A stretch of 51,331 bases of DNA from Opitutales bacterium. Its GTDB lineage: Bacteria; Verrucomicrobiota; Verrucomicrobiia; Opitutales; Seribacteraceae. The position numbers were made by a program, and so were the translations under genes. The number at the start of each line of letters is the position of its first letter. Position 1 is the stretch's first letter. Location: the NCBI GenBank assembly GCA_029252505.1, contig JAQXBH010000229.1, positions 1 to 51,331 of the forward strand, written 5' to 3'. Shown here in pieces: positions 17,915-27,003 of the stretch. The notes under the pieces were generated by a model. The model made no database searches. It saw only the letters and a program-made list of their open reading frames with translations, and was not told where the DNA came from.

Positions 17915-17920
17915 TATAAT
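17915..17920 (+). promoter_or_regulatory. Candidate dnaN -10 element
   Basis: An exact TATAAT lies 83 bases before the dnaN ATG. No good -35 hexamer is found at 16-18 bases (TAGTTA is nearest); TTGCAC at 17898 is too close to pair with it. Transcription from here would leave a leader of about 75 bases. Confidence 0.4.
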
Positions 17921-18003
17921 AATGAATAGTTTTTATATATGTTTACTTATCTTTAATAATTCAAGATTGAAGATAACTTCATTTTCAGACAAAAAGATAA
18001 ACA

Positions 18004-19143
18004 ATGAAATTTAAGATAAATCGCGATCATTTTAGCTCAGGACTCCAATTGGTGACAAGCGTTGTAGGGGCAAGAAAAACGATGCCTATCCTACAAAATG
18101 TTTTAATCGAAGCAAAGGATGGATTGGTAAGACTTACTACTACGAATTTAGATCTAGGTGCAAGATGTTCAGTAAAGGCTGATGTATCAACGGAAGGATC
18201 AATTACATTACCGGTAAAGGAGATAGGAAGAATCGTAAGAGAATTGGCAGATATTGAAGTAAGCGTAGAGACTTCGGATCATGCAAAGGCAACGATAAGC
18301 ACAAGAGGTTCGATTTTTAATGTAGTTGGAATGGACAGTAAGGAGTTTCCTCCATTGCCTGAACTAGAAGAACAGAAGGAATTTTCTTTGGAAAGAAACG
18401 AAATAATTTCGATGCTTAAAAGTGTATCCTATGCTCAATCCGTAAATGAAGAAAGATACATGTTGAAAGGAGTCTTTTTTCAATTCAGTAAAGAAAAATT
18501 ATCGCTTGTAGCAACAGATGGCAGAAGATTAGCGGTAACAAATCGAGAAATGAAAGTGGAAGAAGGAGATGCGGGAGAATTTATTTTACCCTCATTAACA
18601 GTTTCAGAGATAGAAAAACTTCCAGATATCGGCAATGAAATTAGTATCTCATTTACGGACAGACAAGTAGCTTTTGAACTAAAGGTTAAATCAGATGATA
18701 ATTCAACGGGAGGTTTTAGGGAGTCCGTCTATCTGGTATCCAAAGTAGTAGAAGGAAAGTACCCAAATTATAAGCAAGTTATTCCAAAAGATGATTTTAA
18801 CTGTGCTGAGATAGAACGGGAGTTAATGCAAGAATGCGTTCACCGTGCAGCTTTAGTATCCGATGAAAAAGTAACATTGCGGATTAAATCAGAAGAGATG
18901 GAAATTACCGGTCAAAGCGTTGTGGGAGACGCGTGCGAATCTATGCCAATAACTTACAGTGGAGAAGACGCAGCGGTATCTTTTAATCCAAGGTTTTTAT
19001 TAGACCCCCTAAAGTCGATAACAAAGGATAAAATATCATTAGAATTTAGGGACGATATGAGTCCAGGTGTTTTTAAGGTTATTGAAAATGAAGGTAACAA
19101 GTTATCGTTTTTGTGTGTCGTAATGCCAATTAGAACAGATTAA
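18004..19143 (+). CDS. dnaN: DNA polymerase III sliding clamp, beta subunit
   Basis: The ring-shaped processivity clamp of the replicase. The chain of 379 residues starts MKFKINRDHFSSGLQLVTSVV and includes the clamp-typical TMPILQNVLIEA, EERYMLKGVFF, LVATDGRRLAV and the C-terminal LSFLCVVMPIR, which matches the conserved VVMPMRL end that contributes to the peptide-binding pocket. It is not accompanied by dnaA or recF as in the ancestral arrangement. It converges with the kamA-like gene, with only 2 bases between the stops. Confidence 0.97.
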   Translation: MKFKINRDHFSSGLQLVTSVVGARKTMPILQNVLIEAKDGLVRLTTTNLDLGARCSVKADVSTEGSITLPVKEIGRIVRELADIEVSVETSDHAKATISTRGSIFNVVGMDSKEFPPLPELEEQKEFSLERNEIISMLKSVSYAQSVNEERYMLKGVFFQFSKEKLSLVATDGRRLAVTNREMKVEEGDAGEFILPSLTVSEIEKLPDIGNEISISFTDRQVAFELKVKSDDNSTGGFRESVYLVSKVVEGKYPNYKQVIPKDDFNCAEIERELMQECVHRAALVSDEKVTLRIKSEEMEITGQSVVGDACESMPITYSGEDAAVSFNPRFLLDPLKSITKDKISLEFRDDMSPGVFKVIENEGNKLSFLCVVMPIRTD

Positions 19144-19145
19144 TT

Positions 19146-20312
19146 TTAAGGCAAGAATAGGGGTTTTGTGGAAAGTGAACCAGAATTAGTTGGGTAATTA
19201 AATGTTTTTCCTTCATAATTTTTAAGAACTAATCCATTTTCGTCTGACTTTACTATGTAATTAGGATTCATTGGTATTTTTCCACCTCCACCAGGTGCAT
19301 CGATCACAAACTGAGGTATACCGTACCCAGATGTAAATCCTCTCAATTCTTCTATTATTTTTAACCCAACCGAAGGATCGGTTCTTAAGTGACCGCTACC
19401 TTCTATTAAATCGCACTGGTACAAATAATAAGGTTTAACTTTCATCATCATTAAACGATGAATGAGGCTTTTTATTATTTGTGTATCATCATTTATTCCT
19501 TTGAGTAAAACCGCTTGATTACCAAGGGGGATACCGTGTGAAACAATTTTTCTACATACATTATATAATTCTTTGGTACATTCTAATGGGTGGTTAATAT
19601 GAATACTCATCCATAGGTTTTCTTGTTTCGAAAATATTTTAAGAAGGTTATCCGTCAATCTTTGTGGAAGGAAAACAGGTACACGAGAACCTATTCTAAC
19701 AAATTCAACATGTGGTATACTAGATAAGCGATTAAGTATGTATTCAATTTTATCGTCTGATAGAATTAACGGATCACCTCCACTGATTAATACATCACGA
19801 ATGGATTTATTGTTTTCGATGTAGTTAAAGCCAGCTTCAATGGATGGGTGAAAACCATACTTTTGTGCATTTGAAACCAATCTACTTCTTGTACAATATC
19901 TACAATAAGAAGCACACCGATCCGTAACTAAAAACAAAACCCTGTCTGGATACCGGTGTACTATACCGGATACGGGCATAGTATTTTCTTCCCCAACGGG
20001 GTCTTTCTTTTCGGTTTTAGATATAACAGATTCAAGACCAGACGGGAGTAGCTGCTTCCTGATAGGGCAACTAGGGTTGTTGGGATCAATTAAATTAAAA
20101 AAATAAGGAGTAACGGCAACAGAGAGCTTATTTTGTGCAATATCAAAACCCTTAATTTCGTTTTCGGTTAATTGAATAAACTGTTCAAATTGTTCTTTTT
20201 TAGTTAACCGATTTCTCATTTGCCATTTCCAATTAAACCAGTCTTCATCATTGGTTGTAGACCAATGACCCTTGCCGCTAAACCAATTTCCTTTTTCGTC
20301 TAATGGGTACAT
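19146..20312 (-). CDS. kamA: Lysine 2,3-aminomutase family radical SAM enzyme
   Basis: A radical SAM, PLP-dependent aminomutase. The iron-sulfur motif is CASYCRYC near residue 130. The PLP lysine sits in DAPGGGGKIPMNPNY, and the lysine-binding Asp residues known from the clostridial enzyme are present in YQCDLIEG and VIDAPGGGG. R-containing IVHRYPDRVLFLVTDRC is also conserved. At 388 residues it is a little shorter than clostridial KamA (about 416) and longer than EpmB (about 340), so KamA-type activity producing beta-lysine is favoured, but modification of EF-P by an EpmB-like role is not excluded. It has no fermentation-pathway or EF-P genes next to it. Confidence 0.87.
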   Translation of the reverse strand: MYPLDEKGNWFSGKGHWSTTNDEDWFNWKWQMRNRLTKKEQFEQFIQLTENEIKGFDIAQNKLSVAVTPYFFNLIDPNNPSCPIRKQLLPSGLESVISKTEKKDPVGEENTMPVSGIVHRYPDRVLFLVTDRCASYCRYCTRSRLVSNAQKYGFHPSIEAGFNYIENNKSIRDVLISGGDPLILSDDKIEYILNRLSSIPHVEFVRIGSRVPVFLPQRLTDNLLKIFSKQENLWMSIHINHPLECTKELYNVCRKIVSHGIPLGNQAVLLKGINDDTQIIKSLIHRLMMMKVKPYYLYQCDLIEGSGHLRTDPSVGLKIIEELRGFTSGYGIPQFVIDAPGGGGKIPMNPNYIVKSDENGLVLKNYEGKTFNYPTNSGSLSTKPLFLP

Positions 20313-20374
20313 TTGTGAAATAAAATAAAAATAATCATATCTTCTACTCGTAGTTTAAAAGTTATTCAAACATT

Positions 20375-21493
20375 ATGAACGCAGAAAACATTATAAAGAC
20401 AGTAAAGGTAATTATATTATTAAAATTATTAAATACAGCAATTCTCGGAGAAGAAAAAAAATACTTACTTAGTGAAATAGCAGTTTTTGCTCTACCAGGA
20501 GTAGATTCAAAACTATATACGAATAAAGACTTAATTGGTAAAAGTGGAACATTACTAATTTTTCTATCTAATCACTGTAAGATATCACAAGTTTTTCAAA
20601 AGAAAATAGTTGATAATAATAGAGAATGGAAATTAAAAGGCATAAATTTATTAGTGTTTTCGCCTAATTACGAAAACGCTATCTTACCCGATGAACTAGC
20701 GTATTCTGATTCGGGGGACTCATATAAAGAAATGAAAGAAAGGGCTGTACGAGAGAGTTATAATTTTCCATTCATTTACGATGGAAAAGAACAAATAATA
20801 ACAAAAAGTTTAAATGTAAGAATTACACCCAGTGCCTATCTTTATGACAAGGTTGGAAGGCTGGTGTATTCTGGAAGACTTGGAAATCACGAAAAACCGG
20901 AAGAATTCGAAAAGGGAGAACTGAATCAAAATATCAAAAAAATATTGAATAAAGATGATATAGAATTTAACAGAACGAGAAATTTTGGTACGGCAATCAA
21001 ATTCAGAAAAGATTTACACTTGGCTGAAAATGTTAAAAGAAGATATTCGAGCGAAACAGTTCAATTGAATTATGCTGATGAGAGAAGATTAAATTTTTTT
21101 ATAAAACAAAAAACAAATTACCCCAAATTTTTTTACGTGTGGAGCTTACATGAGAATCAAAAACAAAATAGGGAAAACTTAATAACAATATCTTCAAATT
21201 ACAAAATATTTAGAAAGAGAGGTCTAAAGGTTTATACAATTTGTATCTGTAAGGATTCGGAAAAGGGGGTGGCACTTGAAATACTTAAGCAGGCTCAATT
21301 ATCATCTTATAATTACTATTGTTTGGGCAAAGAAATTACAGAAATAAGTAAGATGAGATCATCGGAAGGAAATAAAACAACCCCATTTTGCCGATTATTA
21401 ACGGGAGAAAACCATTTCAAATTCGGAACTAACGGCTTTATAGATGCTAGGATCCTTAGGGTTTCTTTTTTGCAAACATTAAATACCAATTAA
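20375..21493 (+). CDS. Exported thioredoxin-like (redoxin) protein with extra C-terminal domain
   Basis: A 372-residue protein with a probable N-terminal signal or anchor (IIKTVKVIILLKLLNTAILG) and an AhpC/TSA-type thioredoxin fold over about residues 30-190: GKSGTLLIFLSNHCKISQ at the active-site position, YNFPFIYDG, and the cis-Pro segment NVRITPSAYLYDKVGRLVYSGRLG. The active site has only one cysteine (NHCK), not CXXC. The remaining 170 residues are unrecognised and lysine-rich, with two further cysteines in ICICKD. It is divergent from kamA and overlaps the end of comEC tail to tail by 15 bases. Redox function is family inference. Confidence 0.78.
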   Translation: MNAENIIKTVKVIILLKLLNTAILGEEKKYLLSEIAVFALPGVDSKLYTNKDLIGKSGTLLIFLSNHCKISQVFQKKIVDNNREWKLKGINLLVFSPNYENAILPDELAYSDSGDSYKEMKERAVRESYNFPFIYDGKEQIITKSLNVRITPSAYLYDKVGRLVYSGRLGNHEKPEEFEKGELNQNIKKILNKDDIEFNRTRNFGTAIKFRKDLHLAENVKRRYSSETVQLNYADERRLNFFIKQKTNYPKFFYVWSLHENQKQNRENLITISSNYKIFRKRGLKVYTICICKDSEKGVALEILKQAQLSSYNYYCLGKEITEISKMRSSEGNKTTPFCRLLTGENHFKFGTNGFIDARILRVSFLQTLNTN

Positions 21494-22975
21494 AGTATAA
21501 AGTAAAAAGAAAGAGATCGGGATGAACAACAGAAAAAGTAATTTGATACCTTTTTCCTTACACAATTTATAAAGAAAAAGTATGGAAATTAAATAAAAAA
21601 AGTGAACAGAGTTATCAAGATCCGGTAACACATTAATTTTGAAATATGTAAGTCCTGAAATGGTAAATATACTAAGTAAGTAATCTAATATATTGTATAG
21701 TAAAGAAAAAAAGTAAAAGAAAAAATCAATCTTAATCAAAATTGATAGTAGCAACATTAAAAATATTGATATAATAAATATAAAAGCAATTGGAATAGCT
21801 AGTATATTTATTATGATAGAGCCAGGTACAAAAATGTTAAAATAATCATAAACAAGCAACATGCTTCCGCAGAAAGCAGAATAACTTACCAAAACTGAAT
21901 TGTGTATAAAGCTACCAATATTAATTTTAAAACTTTCCTTAGCTTTTTGTATTTGTGTATTAAAAACGATAATTGATGTAACGACAGTATATGATAACTG
22001 AAAGCCAACCTCCATCAATGCAGATGGATTTACGATGAGAATAATTAAACAAGATAAACACAATGAGGATAAGGTGTTTTTTCTTTTAAAAAAAATAATA
22101 GATAGTTGCCATATATTTATCATTAAGCATGCCCGAATTGCAGATGGTGGGTAATTAACTAGATCCAAATAAATAACCAATATTAATGCGATTATAAGTT
22201 CAGTAATGTATCGGTTAAATGTTATTATAGTAATTAAAAATTTAAAAATTAAATATACAAAACCTATATGTAGACCACTTACTGCAAAGAGGTGCAACGT
22301 ACCGCTTTTTTGAAATGTTGACTTTTGGGAACTAGTTAACATTTTTTTATTACCTAAAATAATAGCATTTATGAAGGAGTTCAACTCATCCTTATTTTTA
22401 ATTGATTCTAAAATCTTTTCTTCTATTAATAAACCTAATTGAACAATTATATTTTTACTCTTTCTCTTATTTACATCAAGAATTTCACAACGTGAAAATG
22501 TGATGTAATAGTCATTATTAATTAATCTAGTTTCTAAGATCCCCTTCACATGATAATCTTGTTTTATCAAAGTTGAGACTTGATTATTTTCCAAACGACA
22601 CAAAATAATTTGATTTGCTAAATTTTCATTCAGTGTAGGTGCAGTAATAATCTCAGCGATATAATAATTACTTTGTAAATTATTAACTTTTCTTTTTATA
22701 TCTAGCTTTAAGGTAACTTCTCTTTTAGGATTTATTTCTAAATTTGGATTAATTTTATAATCATAATAATTAATCAAGTTAAGTAATAGAATAATTTCAA
22801 AAGTAATTAATAATGATGTTTTTATTCTAGAAAATAAGTAATCAAAAATAATTAACTTAATAAATATATGCAAAATTAAAAACTTGATTATTATGTTAAT
22901 AATAAAAACTTGATTTTCACAAAACAGAATAAAAATTATATAAGGAATTAATATTATTAAAATAGGGTTTCTCAT
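21479..22975 (-). CDS. comEC: ComEC/Rec2 competence-type membrane channel (without metallo-beta-lactamase domain)
   Basis: A polytopic membrane protein of 498 residues with the ComEC hallmark GTLHLFAVSGLHIGF in the centre, preceded by an OB-like periplasmic segment (about 75-170) and followed by multiple hydrophobic helices (competence domain, SAIRACLMINIW). ComEC forms the inner-membrane channel for single-stranded DNA uptake. Many homologues have a C-terminal metallo-beta-lactamase domain; this one stops at the final helices and lacks it. The pilus-like locus elsewhere in the window could in principle be a partner, but that is speculation. The gene is very AT-rich and rich in Ile/Asn. Confidence 0.9.
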   Translation of the reverse strand: MRNPILIILIPYIIFILFCENQVFIINIIIKFLILHIFIKLIIFDYLFSRIKTSLLITFEIILLLNLINYYDYKINPNLEINPKREVTLKLDIKRKVNNLQSNYYIAEIITAPTLNENLANQIILCRLENNQVSTLIKQDYHVKGILETRLINNDYYITFSRCEILDVNKRKSKNIIVQLGLLIEEKILESIKNKDELNSFINAIILGNKKMLTSSQKSTFQKSGTLHLFAVSGLHIGFVYLIFKFLITIITFNRYITELIIALILVIYLDLVNYPPSAIRACLMINIWQLSIIFFKRKNTLSSLCLSCLIILIVNPSALMEVGFQLSYTVVTSIIVFNTQIQKAKESFKINIGSFIHNSVLVSYSAFCGSMLLVYDYFNIFVPGSIIINILAIPIAFIFIISIFLMLLLSILIKIDFFFYFFSLLYNILDYLLSIFTISGLTYFKINVLPDLDNSVHFFYLISILFLYKLCKEKGIKLLFLLFIPISFFLLYTLIGI

Positions 22976-23013
22976 TTGCTAATAAAATTAATCAATTCAA
23001 GATTTGCACTACT

Positions 23014-23062
23014 AGGAGAAAAAACTATTATGATGGTGTGTTATATGATCGTCCATACATGA
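23014..23062 (+). promoter_or_regulatory. Possible short leader ORF with Shine-Dalgarno, coupled to the rhomboid gene
   Basis: AGGAG at 23014-23018 lies 11 bases before ATG at 23030, which opens a 10-codon frame (MMVCYMIVHT) whose TGA at 23060-23062 overlaps the rhomboid ATG at 23059 as ATGA. This could couple translation of the two. It may also be chance. Confidence 0.3.
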
Positions 23063-23907
23063 AAAGACCTTTTTCTACGAAGAACAAATCTACAGTAGAA
23101 ATTCTTATTGGTATTCTCATAATTTGCTTTTTAATTAATTCTATTACAAGTGTATTTTCCTCTTCAATTAGTAACTTGTTTTTCGAAAACCTTTATTTTA
23201 GTTCAGGGGCAATTACAAAATTTTTTTTATGGACACCTTTCACTTATTCTTTTTTTCACGACGGACCTTTTCACTTAATTTTTAATTTATTAGGTTTTTA
23301 CTTTATTGGTAGAGCAGTTGAGAATGAAATTGGACAAATCAATTTCATTTATTTATTAATTATTAGTTCCAGCATAGGTGCATTCTTTTGGTTATTCTTC
23401 AATAATAGTGGCCAATATTTATTAGGCTCCTCTGCAATGGTAATGGCTTCCTTATCCGCCTTTTGCTTAAGGCAACCCGATAATCCCATTACCCTTCTTC
23501 TTTTTTTTGTTTTACCCGTCAAACTGAAACCCCGTTGGATTTTGATAGGCGTCCTAACCATTGAAATTTATGGATTCTTATTTAATGAAATATCTTCTCA
23601 ATCAGATGTTGCTCATTCCGCTCACCTAGGTGGACTACTAGCTGGTGCCTTTGTTTTTTATTATCTACGCTTAGGTAAAAGTTTTCCTTATTTCGTTTTT
23701 AACTCTTCCAATACCAAATCATCATCTCGAAAAAATACTTCTAATTTCGTAGACAATAATGATTTCAAAATTAATTTTTCAAAGACATCAGAATTACAAA
23801 AGGAAGTGGATCGTATTTTAGATAAAATCAACGACTCTGGTTTTGGTTCCTTAACCTCCGAGGAAAAGATTACTTTAGACAAAGCAAAAAGTTTGCTTAG
23901 AAATTGA
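23059..23907 (+). CDS. Rhomboid-family intramembrane serine protease
   Basis: A polytopic protein with the rhomboid active site: HLIFNLLGFYFIGRAVE (His/Asn of the second helix), the catalytic serine in LLGSSAMVMA and the catalytic histidine in AHSAHLGGLLAGAF. These proteases cut membrane proteins within the bilayer. A soluble tail of about 70 residues (SELQKEVDRILDKIND...SLTSEEKITLDKAKSLL) follows and resembles the cytoplasmic tail common in this rhomboid branch. The track start at 23038 is a GTG; the ATG at 23059 is preferred because of the ATGA overlap with a short upstream frame. It is 21 bases ahead of the Prc protease gene. Confidence 0.9.
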   Translation: MKRPFSTKNKSTVEILIGILIICFLINSITSVFSSSISNLFFENLYFSSGAITKFFLWTPFTYSFFHDGPFHLIFNLLGFYFIGRAVENEIGQINFIYLLIISSSIGAFFWLFFNNSGQYLLGSSAMVMASLSAFCLRQPDNPITLLLFFVLPVKLKPRWILIGVLTIEIYGFLFNEISSQSDVAHSAHLGGLLAGAFVFYYLRLGKSFPYFVFNSSNTKSSSRKNTSNFVDNNDFKINFSKTSELQKEVDRILDKINDSGFGSLTSEEKITLDKAKSLLRN

Positions 23908-23928
23908 ATCTTTAATAGTTAATTAGGC

Positions 23929-26127
23929 ATGTTATCCTATAACTTTTTTACTAAATTACCAGTACCATATCTAATTTTGGTTTTGTTTAATTTAATTACT
24001 CCTAAGGTAATCATTGCCGGTGAATTACAACCCACTTCACTTATGCAGCAGGAAACAAAATGGTTAGTACAAGCCCTGCAACAAGCCCATTTTAATAAAG
24101 TTTCTATCAAAAATCTAAGTTCCAGAGATTTCATTTTAAGTTATTTAAACAAATTAGATAAATCCAAATTATATTTTAACGAAAGTGATGTGGTAGAATT
24201 CACTAAACGTTATTCCCCGACTTTAATAACATTTTTCGAACAAGGTAATTTGTTTCCTGGTTTTGAAATCTATAATTCATACAAATCAAAATCTATTGAG
24301 AGGCTAGATTGGGTGACGGAGTTTTTAGATTCTGAATTTACCTTCGACTCGAATTCTTCATACAAATTTGATCGTACTGATGCCAATTGGGAGACTAGCG
24401 AGGAAGGTTTAGATGAATTATGGAAGAAGCTGATAGAGTTTGAGGTCTTGGGGGAGGTTCTTTCTTCTGTAGAGACCAATTCAACAAGCCTTAGTCTAAG
24501 TAAGGGCGAACTGACTAATCTCTCAACGAATTCTAAAAGCAAAGTTCGTAAAAGATACGAGCGTTGGAAAAAAAGTATACTTGAATTTGAGTCTACTGAT
24601 GTCCAAGAGTTATATCTAACAACCTTAACCCAAATGTTTGATCCGCATACTACTTTTATGAATATAAAAGAAAAGGAAAAGTTTAACCAAACTATGAATA
24701 ATGAACTAGTCGGTATTGGGGCAGTCTTATCAGATATTGATGGTTATTGTACAATTACCGAACTATTACCGGGGGGCCCCGCAGAATCATCAAGAGAACT
24801 TAATCCGAAAGATCAGATTGTAAAAGTAGCACAAGCGGAGGGTGAGTTTATTAATGTTGTGGATATGAAATTATCTAAAATTGTTGAATTAATCAAAGGC
24901 CCCAAAGACACTGTTGTTAGGCTAGAGGTCAAGCCAGTTAATGATCCTTCATCGACAAAGATTGTGAGAATTATTAGAGATAAAATTAAACTCACATCGA
25001 ATTTAGCCTCTGCGACAATCCATAAAGTAAAGTTTGATAAAGCTGACCGTAAAGTGGGCGTTATTGAATTACGTACATTTTATGGTTCTAGTGGAAGTGG
25101 TCCTAAAGCAACAGATGATGTTGAAGAATTATTACAAAAGTTAAGAGTAGAAGAGGTAGAAGGAGTTATCCTTGATTTGAGAAGAAATGGTGGTGGTTAT
25201 TTAAGTGAAGCGGTCAACTTAGCAGGTTTATTCATTTCGAGAGGGCCGGTTGTTCAGGTTAAAAGTACCGATGGGAAAATCCGAAAGAAATTTGATTTTA
25301 ATCCTAAATTAGCTTGGGATGGTCCACTTATTGTTTTGGTTTCAAGGTATAGTGCGTCCGCCTCAGAAATTGTTGCAGGGGCACTCAAGAATCACAAACG
25401 GGCGATTATTGTGGGTGACAAAACAACTCATGGAAAAGGAACAGTTCAATCTCTTATACAGATGAATTTACCTTTTAACTTTAATTCTTCAACTGGAAAA
25501 AAAAGTGCTGCGAAAATTACGATACAAAAATATTATTTGCCATCGGGAAAAAGTACTCAGATTCAAGGTGTAGAAAGTGATATTTCTATGCCGACTATTA
25601 ATACTTTTTTACCTATCGGTGAATCAGATTTGGATAATGCTTTACCTTGCGACAGCATTGCACCAGTAAACTTTCGCAGACCTGCAAATGAATTTGTATA
25701 TGCATTAGATGATATTCAAAACTTGAAAAAGAAAAGTCTTACTAGGCAACAAGTTTTGCCCGAGTTTGTTTACCTAAACAAGGATGTAAATTGGTATAAA
25801 AATAAGAGAGAGGAAACCACACTTTCTCTCAATCTCGGAAATCGAAGAGAGCAAAAAATTATTAATCAAGAATTTAGTGAATCCATGTCAGAAGACTTTG
25901 ATAATCTTTCAAAAAATGCTTTTACCCAAAAAAATATAAATCTTAATATCGTAGACCTCCAGAATACAAAATCACGAGAAGTAAGAGGTGATAACAAGGA
26001 TGGTAACAGTACAACTAACCTGTACAAACTTCCAACCAACTTTGATATAAGATTACACGAGACATGTAGAGTGATGTCAGATTGGGTTGGCATTATAGAG
26101 TCAAGAAATTTAACGCACAAAAACTAA
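23929..26127 (+). CDS. prc: Carboxy-terminal processing protease (Prc/Tsp family)
   Basis: A periplasmic S41 serine protease, 732 residues, that trims or degrades envelope proteins. Order: signal peptide (PVPYLILVLFNLITPKVIIAG), N-terminal helical region (about 35-250; FILSYLNKLDKSKLYF), PDZ domain (about 260-345; GIGAVLSDIDGYCTITELLPGGPA), then the S41 core with VILDLRRNGGGYLSEA and the Ser/Lys dyad at about S477 (SRYSASASE) and K503 (THGKGTVQS), matching S430/K455 of E. coli Tsp. The C-terminal 150 residues are helical and charged. It follows rhomboid closely, suggesting a membrane quality-control pair. Confidence 0.94.
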   Translation: MLSYNFFTKLPVPYLILVLFNLITPKVIIAGELQPTSLMQQETKWLVQALQQAHFNKVSIKNLSSRDFILSYLNKLDKSKLYFNESDVVEFTKRYSPTLITFFEQGNLFPGFEIYNSYKSKSIERLDWVTEFLDSEFTFDSNSSYKFDRTDANWETSEEGLDELWKKLIEFEVLGEVLSSVETNSTSLSLSKGELTNLSTNSKSKVRKRYERWKKSILEFESTDVQELYLTTLTQMFDPHTTFMNIKEKEKFNQTMNNELVGIGAVLSDIDGYCTITELLPGGPAESSRELNPKDQIVKVAQAEGEFINVVDMKLSKIVELIKGPKDTVVRLEVKPVNDPSSTKIVRIIRDKIKLTSNLASATIHKVKFDKADRKVGVIELRTFYGSSGSGPKATDDVEELLQKLRVEEVEGVILDLRRNGGGYLSEAVNLAGLFISRGPVVQVKSTDGKIRKKFDFNPKLAWDGPLIVLVSRYSASASEIVAGALKNHKRAIIVGDKTTHGKGTVQSLIQMNLPFNFNSSTGKKSAAKITIQKYYLPSGKSTQIQGVESDISMPTINTFLPIGESDLDNALPCDSIAPVNFRRPANEFVYALDDIQNLKKKSLTRQQVLPEFVYLNKDVNWYKNKREETTLSLNLGNRREQKIINQEFSESMSEDFDNLSKNAFTQKNINLNIVDLQNTKSREVRGDNKDGNSTTNLYKLPTNFDIRLHETCRVMSDWVGIIESRNLTHKN

Positions 26128-26132
26128 ATATT

Positions 26133-26161
26133 AAAGGATTAAATTTAGCACTTAATCCTTT
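26133..26161. terminator. 10-bp perfect inverted repeat between prc and prmC
   Basis: AAAGGATTAA and TTAATCCTTT (26133-26142 and 26152-26161) flank a 9-base loop between the two convergent genes; the right arm includes the prmC stop codon. On the minus strand it is followed by T-rich sequence, so it probably ends prmC transcription and perhaps prc as well. GC content of the stem is low. Confidence 0.5.
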
Positions 26162-27003
26162 CGTGCTATTATAAATCGCTCTCTATTTGTAAAATCTTTA
26201 ATAACTTCTATTTTAGGGAATTTAGACTCTAATATAGGTAGCAATACCGTCTTTTGTCCTAATCCGGTTTCAAGTGCTAGCATGCCCCCTTTACTTAAGT
26301 TACTTTCGGCGAGTGCAATGATCTTACACAAATCTGAAGTCCCATCTGTTGAAACGAGAGCAATTTTTGGATCAAAAAACTTTACTTCATCCTCTGCATT
26401 TTTCCATTCTTCAATAGTTAAGTAGGGAGGGTTGGAAACAATTAGATCATATTGATTCTCTAATTTTTGTTGAGTCCAGTCAAAATTCTCAAATCTTACA
26501 TTTTCTAATTTATTCAAAGATGCATTTTCTCTTGCTAGTTCAATCGCATCACTAGATTTATCTAAGCCGATTCCTGTCGCTAGTTTATTATTTTTGCATA
26601 ATGTGATCAGTATAGCACCAGAACCTGTTCCAAGATCCAAAATTTTTCCACTAAATTTACTTCCGATTCTTTCATTAATTAATTCGGTCAGATATTCAGT
26701 TTCGGGTCTAGGAATTAATGCTCTTTTATCGCATGATAACTCAACACTTCCAAAACTAATTTTACCAAGAATATGTTGTAGTGGAACTCTCTTTCCGCGC
26801 TCGATAACAAATTCCCTGATTTTATTTTGGTATTGTAATTCGACCGGATTTTCAAATTCCAAATATAGCTCCACTCTTTTTTTATTTGTTATAAATGATA
26901 CTATCCACTCCACATCACACTTTGGATTAGGAACGCCTTTTTTCTGTAAAAATTCAGTAGACAAATTTATAATTTCTAAAAATGATAATGGAGAATTATT
27001 CAT
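26152..27003 (-). CDS. prmC: Release factor glutamine methyltransferase
   Basis: Methylates the glutamine of the GGQ motif in release factors. Methyltransferase motif I is ILDLGTGSGAILITL and the substrate-site motif is VSNPPYLTIEEW (NPPY). The N-terminal helical domain contains VPLQHILGKISFGSVEL, the family's RxPxQYILG-like segment, followed by LIPRPETEYL. The 283-residue length is normal. Its start overlaps the end of prfA by 8 bases, so enzyme and substrate are made from one message. Confidence 0.95.
   Translation of the reverse strand: MNNSPLSFLEIINLSTEFLQKKGVPNPKCDVEWIVSFITNKKRVELYLEFENPVELQYQNKIREFVIERGKRVPLQHILGKISFGSVELSCDKRALIPRPETEYLTELINERIGSKFSGKILDLGTGSGAILITLCKNNKLATGIGLDKSSDAIELARENASLNKLENVRFENFDWTQQKLENQYDLIVSNPPYLTIEEWKNAEDEVKFFDPKIALVSTDGTSDLCKIIALAESNLSKGGMLALETGLGQKTVLLPILESKFPKIEVIKDFTNRERFIIARKD

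Noticed and set aside
17760-18003. Chromosomal origin of replication before dnaN.
   Set aside because: Only two DnaA-box-like sites are present, there is no dnaA, and GC skew cannot be judged from one window; kept only as a possible regulatory repeat.
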